A stretch of 8,984 nucleotides of DNA, taken from NCBI GenBank assembly GCA_044507695.1, contig JBIQJD010000031.1, positions 1 to 8,984 of the forward strand. Reading direction: 5' to 3'. The notes below the pieces were generated by a model. That model did no database searches and was not told where the DNA came from. It saw nothing but the letters and a program-made list of their open reading frames with translations. Positions 1 to 4,820 of the stretch are shown piece by piece. The stretch comes from JBIQJD01 sp044507695. Lineage in GTDB: Bacteria > Bacteroidota > Ignavibacteria > Ignavibacteriales > Ignavibacteriaceae. Both the position numbers and the translations under genes were made by a program. The stretch's first letter is position 1. Every line of letters begins with the position of its first letter.

Positions 1-227
1 ACGTTACACTTGAACCCTGTGTAATGTGCACAGGTGCGCTGCTTGCGGCAAGAATAAATTCACTCTTCTTTTCTGTTCATGATCCAAAATACGGCGCATG
101 CGGTTCACTTTATAATATTGCGGAAGAAGGCAAAACCAACCATAAAGTTAAACTTTATTCCGGTTTAATGGCATCCGAAAGCGAGAATCTGCTCAAAATG
201 TTTTTCGGCAAAATCAGAACAGCCTGA
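1..227 (+). CDS. tadA: tRNA-specific adenosine deaminase, C-terminal part (5' end outside window)
   Basis: TadA converts adenosine 34 to inosine in the anticodon of tRNA-Arg(ACG), using a zinc-bound water. The reading frame is open from base 3 and gives 74 residues before TGA. It begins with the second half of the deaminase signature, TLEPCVMC; the two cysteines (residues 6 and 9 of the fragment) are the expected zinc ligands. This is followed by TGALLAARI and DPKYGACGSLYNI, the latter matching the segment after the active site in bacterial TadA. The C-terminal helix (ESENLLKMFFGKIR) also fits the family. The first half, with the HAE catalytic motif, lies upstream, so integrity cannot be judged. 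The ATG at base 24 is internal (the M of PCVMC), not a start. The related guanine and cytosine deaminases share the PCxxC motif, but the GACGSLYN segment favours TadA. Confidence 0.93.
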   Translation, partial: VTLEPCVMCTGALLAARINSLFFSVHDPKYGACGSLYNIAEEGKTNHKVKLYSGLMASESENLLKMFFGKIRTA

Positions 228-284
228 AATTATCACCAAATTAAAATCTTATTATTAAATACTGAACCATGCTGAAATTATCAC
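224..284. repeat. Pair of 13-bp direct repeats after tadA
   Basis: The 13-mer CTGAAATTATCAC occurs exactly at 224-236, where it includes the tadA stop codon, and again at 272-284. A second short direct repeat, ATTAAAATCTT, occurs at 240-250 and 336-346. The gap is very AT-rich, so short repeats arise easily, but an exact 13-mer including C and G positions is less expected. The function is unknown; it may be the scar of a small tandem duplication. Confidence 0.5.
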
Positions 285-296
285 AGCAGATTAATT

Positions 297-340
297 TTAA
301 CAGATTTATGCTAATCTTCTGTTAATCAATGCTTGATTAA
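297..340 (+). other. Overlapping inverted repeats in the tadA-adk gap
   Basis: There are two perfect 8-bp inverted repeats. TTAACAGA (297-304) pairs with TCTGTTAA (318-325) across a 13-nt loop. TTAATCAA (322-329) pairs with TTGATTAA (333-340) across a 3-nt TGC loop. They share bases 322-325, so the two RNA hairpins could not form together at full length. Downstream is an AT-rich stretch (about 341-361). This could be a weak terminator for tadA, an operator for adk, or chance in AT-rich DNA. The rest of the 228-384 spacer shows no other clear structure and no convincing -35/-10 pair. Confidence 0.35.
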
Positions 341-375
341 AATCTTTAATAATAATAATTTGTGCAGAGTAATTT

Positions 376-380
376 AGGAA
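376..380 (+). promoter_or_regulatory. Ribosome binding site that decides the adk start
   Basis: AGGAA lies 4 nt before the ATG at 385. A TTG at 382 is in frame, just one codon upstream, but leaves only 1 nt after this site, so the ATG at 385 is preferred. Confidence 0.6.
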
Positions 381-384
381 ATTG

Positions 385-1053
385 ATGCGTTTAATATTAT
401 TTGGTTCTCCCGGCGTTGGAAAAGGTACACAAGCAAAGATTTTATCATCAACGCTGAAAATTCCGCATATTTCTACCGGTGATATTTTAAGGGAAGCAGT
501 TAAAAATCAAACTCCGCTTGGAATTAAAGCCAAAAAAATTATGGATGCCGGTGAACTGGTATCGGATGATATAATGATCGGTATCATTAGGGATAAACTT
601 CAGGAATGCACTGACGGCTTTATTCTTGATGGTTTTCCACGTACATTAACCCAGGCTGTTGCATTTGATCATTTAACGGATGAACTGGGATTTAAAGACG
701 TAATTGTTGTGAATCTATACGGCGATGAAGAAAAAATTGTAAGCAGATTAACAAACCGAAGAGCCTGCAAACAATGCCAGAATATTTTCAATTATTTTGA
801 TATAAAAGATTTAACAGCATGCCCCAATTGCGGCGCTGTAAACAGCTTCTACCTGCGCAATGATGATACTGAATCTGTCATACGCCACAGACTTACAGTT
901 TTTGTTTCCACCACAAAACCTGTGCTTGATCATTATGAAAAAAAGAAAAAAGTTGTTCACGTGAATGGAATAGCTTCAGTTGAAGAAGTTACCAAAAACA
1001 TTCTCTGCAGTATAAATGAGAAGATAAAAAATCACGTTAAGATTTCTGCCTGA
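385..1053 (+). CDS. adk: Adenylate kinase with four-cysteine (zinc-type) LID
   Basis: Adenylate kinase catalyses ATP + AMP <=> 2 ADP in the cytoplasm and balances the adenylate pool. The product is 222 residues, close to the usual 214-220 of the long form. The P-loop GSPGVGKGT is at residues 7-15, the AMP-binding STGDILR at 30-36 and DGFPRT at 82-87. The LID begins at RRAC (125-128) and carries C128xxC131 and C146xxC149, the ligands of a structural zinc, in place of the His/Ser/Asp/Thr network of E. coli Adk. R158, R167 and R169 in the RNDDTESVIRHRL segment fit the phosphate-binding arginines. The start is the ATG after AGGAA; the TTG one codon upstream is too close to the site. The last 17 bp overlap the end of the convergent ftsE-like gene. 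Upstream tadA runs the same way but 157 bp away, so co-transcription is uncertain. Confidence 0.96.
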   Translation: MRLILFGSPGVGKGTQAKILSSTLKIPHISTGDILREAVKNQTPLGIKAKKIMDAGELVSDDIMIGIIRDKLQECTDGFILDGFPRTLTQAVAFDHLTDELGFKDVIVVNLYGDEEKIVSRLTNRRACKQCQNIFNYFDIKDLTACPNCGAVNSFYLRNDDTESVIRHRLTVFVSTTKPVLDHYEKKKKVVHVNGIASVEEVTKNILCSINEKIKNHVKISA

Positions 1054-1708
1054 TTACCGCTTTATATGCCTTTCCTTTTTCAAGTTTTATAATTTTTGCA
1101 GATGATTTTTTAATTATTTCATAATTATGTGTTGCAAAAAGAACTGCTGTTCCCCTGCTGTTTATCTTTTGCAGAATTTCCACAATCTCAGCGGAAGTTT
1201 CCGGATCTAAATTTCCGGTTGGTTCATCAGCCAAAATTAGTGCTGGTTCATTAACTATTGCGCGCGCAATTGCAACACGCTGCATTTCACCGCCTGATAA
1301 TTCATCTGGCATTGCAAGTCTGCGGTGAGATAATCCAACACTGGTTAAAGCATCATTTACCTTTCTTTTAATTTCTCTTGCAGGAGTATTAATTACCTGC
1401 AGAACGAATGCAATGTTATCAAAAATATTTCTGTCTTTTAGTAATTTAAAATCCTGGAAAATTATTCCAAGTTTTCTGCGCAGATAAGGAAGCTGTGATG
1501 GTTTAATTGTTCGGGAATTAAATTCATCAACCTGAACACTGCCTGATTGAGGAAGAATGTTCATATAAATCATCTGTAAAAATGTACTTTTGCCCGCGCC
1601 GCTTTTTCCAATTAAAAAATTGAAATCACCATGAGCCATCTCAAAATTAAGATCAGTAAAAACTGGTTCACCGGAATAACTAAAATCAACATTTTGAAAT
1701 GAGAGCAT
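1037..1708 (-). CDS. ftsE: FtsE-like ABC transporter ATPase
   Basis: This is the ATP-binding subunit of an FtsEX-type complex. In other bacteria FtsE sits under the membrane with FtsX and drives periplasmic peptidoglycan hydrolase activation at the septum. The 223-residue protein has Walker A GKSGAGKS (34-41), the Q-loop in IFQDFKLL (83-90), the ABC signature LSGGEMQR (137-144), Walker B ALILADEPTG (156-165) and the H-loop ATHN (H194). The FQDFKLLKDR and ATHNYEII segments are typical of FtsE rather than of LolD/MacB. The start ATG abuts the stop of the methyltransferase gene (TAAATG) and is preceded by AAGGA 7 nt away, so it is translationally linked. No ftsX follows: the next gene is adk on the other strand, overlapping by 17 bp. 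A LolD-type export ATPase is the main alternative. Confidence 0.88.
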   Translation of the reverse strand: MLSFQNVDFSYSGEPVFTDLNFEMAHGDFNFLIGKSGAGKSTFLQMIYMNILPQSGSVQVDEFNSRTIKPSQLPYLRRKLGIIFQDFKLLKDRNIFDNIAFVLQVINTPAREIKRKVNDALTSVGLSHRRLAMPDELSGGEMQRVAIARAIVNEPALILADEPTGNLDPETSAEIVEILQKINSRGTAVLFATHNYEIIKKSSAKIIKLEKGKAYKAVIRQKS

Positions 1709-2437
1709 TTATAAATCCTTCTTTACAATAAATTGTGCCCTTGCCGATGATGGTTTCGCATTCTTAAAAGTAAAACCTTCATAACATTCCACAGTGTACA
1801 ACCCGGCTTTGTCCATCAGTTTAAAATAATCCTCAAACATATAAATTTTTTGTTTGTGAATTTCTCTAAATGTTGAGCCATCATCAAATTCAATTTTAAA
1901 AATATTTCTATGAATTTTTCTTTTTTCATCAAATTCAGTCTGATGAATATATTTTATTCCTTTATAACTTCCTTTACGAAGCGGCTGCCGGACATGAACA
2001 TAACTGTTCTTTTCCAGGCTTACATCAAAAGTAAATATTCCATCATCAGTAAGAACATTCCTTACTTCATAAAATAATCTCTGAAGTTTCTTTTCAGATG
2101 TCAGATAATTTACACTATCAAATGTTGAATAAACAAGATCAAATTTATTTTTAAATGGAAGAAGAGACATATCGCAGCATACCTTTGGAAGCACGTTTAA
2201 ACTATCATTTAAAAGCATCCAGCGTGAGCTGTCTGTTACAACAATATTTCTATAATATGTGCTTAAATAATTTGCAAGATTACAATTACCTCCCGCAAGC
2301 TCCAGAACAAAAGGATCATCCTTCACATATTTTTGAGTTATACAGTAAATGTAATCAGACCAATCACTATAATTTACTCTGCGCATTACATGTTCATAAA
2401 TAAGCGCGAGTTTTTCATAAGCGATTGATTTTTTCAT
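1709..2437 (-). CDS. Class I SAM-dependent methyltransferase, substrate unknown
   Basis: This is a 242-residue cytosolic protein with the Rossmann-like methyltransferase fold. Motif I is VLELAGGNC (44-52), a variant of the usual [ED]xGxGxG loop with Ala-Gly-Gly and a cysteine. D69 (VVTDSS) is placed to bind the SAM ribose and D89 (CDMSLLPF) the adenine. The post-motif strand FDLVYSTFDSVNYL (99-112) and DDGIFTFDV (131-139) complete the core. The N-terminus (YEKLALIYEHVMRRVNYSDW) matches the cap common in small-molecule methyltransferases. The substrate cannot be told. The start is the ATG in the second copy of a 19-bp repeat, 15 bp after the pdxA stop, with no clear Shine-Dalgarno site. An upstream ATG at 2456 overlaps the pdxA stop but is out of frame. 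The stop abuts the ftsE start. Confidence 0.82.
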   Translation of the reverse strand: MKKSIAYEKLALIYEHVMRRVNYSDWSDYIYCITQKYVKDDPFVLELAGGNCNLANYLSTYYRNIVVTDSSRWMLLNDSLNVLPKVCCDMSLLPFKNKFDLVYSTFDSVNYLTSEKKLQRLFYEVRNVLTDDGIFTFDVSLEKNSYVHVRQPLRKGSYKGIKYIHQTEFDEKRKIHRNIFKIEFDDGSTFREIHKQKIYMFEDYFKLMDKAGLYTVECYEGFTFKNAKPSSARAQFIVKKDL

Positions 2438-2459
2438 AAGCGATTGATTTTTTCATAAG
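2411..2459. repeat. 19-bp tandem repeat at the pdxA/methyltransferase junction
   Basis: On the + strand, TTTTTCATAAGCGATTGAT occurs at 2411-2429 and again at 2430-2448, followed by a partial third copy TTTTTCATAAG at 2449-2459. Read on the - strand, each copy carries CTTATGAAAAA, so there are three ATGs 19 bp apart (first bases at 2456, 2437 and 2418). Because 19 is not a multiple of 3, they lie in three different frames. Only the middle one opens the methyltransferase. The array spans the pdxA stop codon and the first codons of the methyltransferase. Confidence 0.95.
2415..2456 (-). other. 13-codon mini-ORF from the ATGA overlap, probably a duplication relic
   Basis: The ATG at 2456-2454 overlaps the pdxA stop TGA as ATGA, the usual form of a coupled start. 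It reads MKKSIAYEKINRL and stops at 2415. Its first nine residues (MKKSIAYEK) equal those of the methyltransferase, which starts 19 bp downstream in another frame. It is therefore most simply the former methyltransferase start, displaced by the 19-bp duplication. It may still be translated and could affect initiation at 2437, but nothing in the sequence proves this. Confidence 0.5.
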
Positions 2460-3439
2460 ATGAGAGGTCTGCGGTTTTTTACTATCTCTTCGGCGTAAAG
2501 AAATGCTTCATACATGCTAGAATCATCCGCGCTATTTTTTCCTGCAATATCAAAAGCTGTTCCGTGATCAGGAGAAGTTCTGATTATTGGCAATCCGGCA
2601 GTGTAATTAACTCCGGATGAAAAATTCAATAGTTTAAATGGAATAAGAACCTGGTCATGATACATTCCAATTACAACATCGTATTTTTTGTACATCATGT
2701 TTCCGAAAAATGCATCAGGCGAAAACGGGCCATGCAGGTATTTTGAATATTGTGATTTTTTTAAAACCGGAATTATAACTTTCTCCTCTTCCCTGCCTAT
2801 AATTCCCTGCTCACCTGCGTGAGGATTTAATCCCAGCACTGCCGCGGAGGGATTTTCAATTCTGAAATCTTTTTGTAACGAATAAATTATAAGATCAATT
2901 TTATCTGCGAGATATTTTTTTGTTATGAGAGAAGAAACTTTTTTAACAGGTTCATGAATTGTTACAAGCGCGGCGTTCATTTCTTTAGAAAGAAACATCA
3001 TAACAAAATTTGTTGCACGGCACCAACCGGCAAGCATTTCGGTGTGGCCGGGAAAGTTATAACCTGCTTTGTGCAGTGCTGTTTTAGAGATTGGCGCCGT
3101 AATCATAGCATCAGCTTTTCTCTGGATAGTATAATCAAATGCTAATTTTATTGCATTGAATGCGGCTCTGCCTGAGCGTTTTGTTATTTCTCCACGATGA
3201 ATTTTTGTTTTACCAATATCAATTATTGTTACTGATTTATCTGATGCAGTTTTTCCCGGTTTAATTACATCAAATGAAAATTGCGGCTTGACAAATGATG
3301 CAGCATCTTCAAATACATTGAGCGGACAAGCAAAATATATTCTGGTTTCCGGATTTTGATGAATCCTATTAATTGTTTTTAAAACAATCTCCGGACCAAT
3401 TCCGTTAATATCACCGCAGGTAAAAATAAATTTATTCAT
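2453..3439 (-). CDS. pdxA: 4-hydroxythreonine-4-phosphate dehydrogenase
   Basis: PdxA oxidises 4-phosphohydroxy-L-threonine with NAD(P)+; the product decarboxylates to 3-amino-1-hydroxyacetone phosphate, which PdxJ joins to deoxyxylulose 5-phosphate to make pyridoxine phosphate. The protein is 328 residues, the normal length. It shows GDINGIGPE (9-17), TAPISKTAL (114-122), FPGHTEML (129-136), IHEP with H162, LNPHAGE with H207, GMYHDQVLIPFK with H261, and RTSPDHGTAFDIAG (287-300). H162, H207 and H261 align with the three metal-binding histidines of the family, so it looks active. The related PdxA2/DUF-type dehydrogenases share the fold, but the full motif set favours true PdxA. The ATG directly follows the stop of the GWxTD gene (TAAATG), with AAAGGG 4 nt upstream. 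Its presence implies the DXP-dependent vitamin B6 route. Its stop lies inside the 19-bp repeat array. Confidence 0.96.
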   Translation of the reverse strand: MNKFIFTCGDINGIGPEIVLKTINRIHQNPETRIYFACPLNVFEDAASFVKPQFSFDVIKPGKTASDKSVTIIDIGKTKIHRGEITKRSGRAAFNAIKLAFDYTIQRKADAMITAPISKTALHKAGYNFPGHTEMLAGWCRATNFVMMFLSKEMNAALVTIHEPVKKVSSLITKKYLADKIDLIIYSLQKDFRIENPSAAVLGLNPHAGEQGIIGREEEKVIIPVLKKSQYSKYLHGPFSPDAFFGNMMYKKYDVVIGMYHDQVLIPFKLLNFSSGVNYTAGLPIIRTSPDHGTAFDIAGKNSADDSSMYEAFLYAEEIVKNRRPLIL

Positions 3440-4753
3440 TTATCCCTTTGTTAAAGAGAACTCACCTGTTCCTTTTATATCAACAAAAACAAATTTTCTC
3501 TGCTGTTTCTCGTAAATCCAGGTTTCCACAACCTTTCCGTATTCATTAGAACTGCGCTCAATTTTATTTGGCTTTCCGAATTGAACAAATATTTTTCCTC
3601 TATCAGATTCAATCCCGTTTTTCCCGGCAATTGAACTAAAATTTCTCATTGCATAATCAACACGTTCGTAGTATTCGTTCATCAATTGGTTGAATTCTGA
3701 TTCCGGTGTCGGATCATATTTTTTCCAGTAATTAAATAAAGAATTCTCATAATCTTCTTTTTTAACGGAAAGTAGTTTATCAATTACAGATTCATTTTCA
3801 ATCGCTTTTAACGCTCTGATTGCATTTTCAGGGTTGAATAATGAAAATGGTTTATTGTACCAAACTACGGAAGTGTGAATTGTTCTGTCTGCTTTTTTCT
3901 TATCATCAGAATTATTTTTAGAAATGAAAATCAGCAGGTTTCCCGTTTTTAATTTATTGCTGAAGTTTCTTACAATAAAATTTTTTGTTTGAATTGCACT
4001 CCCGCCATCTGATAAAACAATATCATCTCTGCATTTATCAAATTTTATTTTTGAATTAAAAGATTCCGCAACAGAAGAATTAAATATTGTATCTTTTTCA
4101 TTGATGATTGTTACAAAAATATTTTCAGTTTGAGTATCTGCAACAGGAATTATCAGGTTGTATTTCTCTTCAGCAAAAGGAAAATTATCTTCAAAATTTG
4201 TTAAGATGAATGAATCACTCACTTCACAGTTGATTGGGGTATTATTAACGATTAATGGGGCAAGAATCGCATTCTGAATGGAATTTTCTGTGCGGATAAT
4301 AGCCGGTTTTAATTTTATCTCACGGCTTGAATTCAGATCAGTAAGAACCGGAAAAATTGTGTATTCTCCGGTTCCTATTTCAAAATTAATCAATCCTTGT
4401 GAATAAAAATTTCCTGCATCTGTTTCTTCAAAAGTTTCTACTGTAATTTTCCGATCTGAAAAATTCCTGACAATAAACTTATTATTTGAATCAAAAACCT
4501 CCAGTGCAAGGTTATACTCAGCAGAATATTTCTCACCGGTTTTTAAAAACACAAGACGGTTATAAGGGATGCGATACATATAGGAAATATTATAGCAGGA
4601 ATCTTTTTCTGCCGGAATAACTGAAACTGATGAGTAAAGAATCTGAAACGCTTCTTTCCCTGAATATTCAGATTTATCTTTTTTTAATTGCTGGGCAAAT
4701 GATGCAGGGATGATCAAAAGAAGGGCTAAGAAGAAAATCTTTATCACAGTCAT
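3440..4753 (-). CDS. Exported GWxTD-family protein with a degenerate signature
   Basis: This 437-residue protein has an N-terminal signal peptide (hydrophobic stretch at 5-18, likely cut after PASFA at residue 20), so it is exported. Residues about 30-290 look beta-rich and are not recognised. The C-terminal part from about 300 matches the GWxTD domain of Bacteroidota/Ignavibacteria and related phyla: LFNYWKKYDPTPESEFNQ (339-356), EYYERVDYAMRNFS (360-373), SDRGKIFVQFGKPNKIE (383-399) and ETWIYEKQQRKFVFVD (410-425). The signature GWxTDRG is GIESDRG here (380-386), with Trp replaced by Ile and Thr by Ser. The domain's function is unknown; no catalytic role is established. The ATG has AAGGA with no gap before it; a GTG at codon 3 (4747) would give 6 nt spacing and 435 residues. 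The stop abuts the pdxA start; the M23/T9SS gene ends 64 bp upstream. Confidence 0.8.
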   Translation of the reverse strand: MTVIKIFFLALLLIIPASFAQQLKKDKSEYSGKEAFQILYSSVSVIPAEKDSCYNISYMYRIPYNRLVFLKTGEKYSAEYNLALEVFDSNNKFIVRNFSDRKITVETFEETDAGNFYSQGLINFEIGTGEYTIFPVLTDLNSSREIKLKPAIIRTENSIQNAILAPLIVNNTPINCEVSDSFILTNFEDNFPFAEEKYNLIIPVADTQTENIFVTIINEKDTIFNSSVAESFNSKIKFDKCRDDIVLSDGGSAIQTKNFIVRNFSNKLKTGNLLIFISKNNSDDKKKADRTIHTSVVWYNKPFSLFNPENAIRALKAIENESVIDKLLSVKKEDYENSLFNYWKKYDPTPESEFNQLMNEYYERVDYAMRNFSSIAGKNGIESDRGKIFVQFGKPNKIERSSNEYGKVVETWIYEKQQRKFVFVDIKGTGEFSLTKG

Positions 4754-4758
4754 TCCTT
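4754..4758 (-). promoter_or_regulatory. Shine-Dalgarno site poorly spaced for the annotated start of the GWxTD gene
   Basis: AAGGA directly touches the ATG at 4753, which is too close for normal pairing. The in-frame GTG at 4747 is 6 nt away, a normal distance. Either the GTG is the true start, or initiation at the ATG does not rely on this site, as is common in Bacteroidota. The signal peptide is intact with both starts. Confidence 0.45.
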
Positions 4759-4812
4759 TTTTCCGAAACTTACAACTTTAAACTGCTTTTATTCAATGAT
4801 AAATTTTAAGAA

Positions 4813-4820
4813 CAAATTTA
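4813..4820 (-). promoter_or_regulatory. Possible Bacteroidota-type -7 box upstream of the GWxTD gene
   Basis: TAAATTTG on the - strand fits the TAnnTTTG -7 consensus of Bacteroidota and overlaps the stop codon of the upstream M23/T9SS gene. It would start a transcript with a leader of roughly 50 nt for the GWxTD gene. No clear -33 TTTG is seen upstream, and the surrounding DNA is AT-rich, so this is weak. The 64-bp gap is the longest inside the run from rho to ftsE, which makes an internal promoter plausible. Confidence 0.25.

Noticed and set aside
322..340. FNR/CRP-like operator
   Set aside because: The half-sites are in the opposite order (ATCAA then TTGAT) and the spacing is 3 rather than 4, so it does not fit the TTGATnnnnATCAA box.
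382..384. TTG start for adk one codon before the ATG
   Set aside because: It leaves only one base after the AGGAA site, and the conserved adenylate kinase N-terminus is MRLILFG from the ATG.
956..965. Perfect palindrome TTCACGTGAA
   Set aside because: It is inside the adk coding region, single, and codes for ordinary residues; a 10-bp palindrome is expected by chance in a window of this size.
2155..2403. 82-codon + strand frame
   Set aside because: Antisense to the methyltransferase, whose motifs are clear. No ribosome site or known family.
2954..3145. 63-codon + strand frame
   Set aside because: Antisense to the conserved metal-site region of pdxA; no family resemblance.
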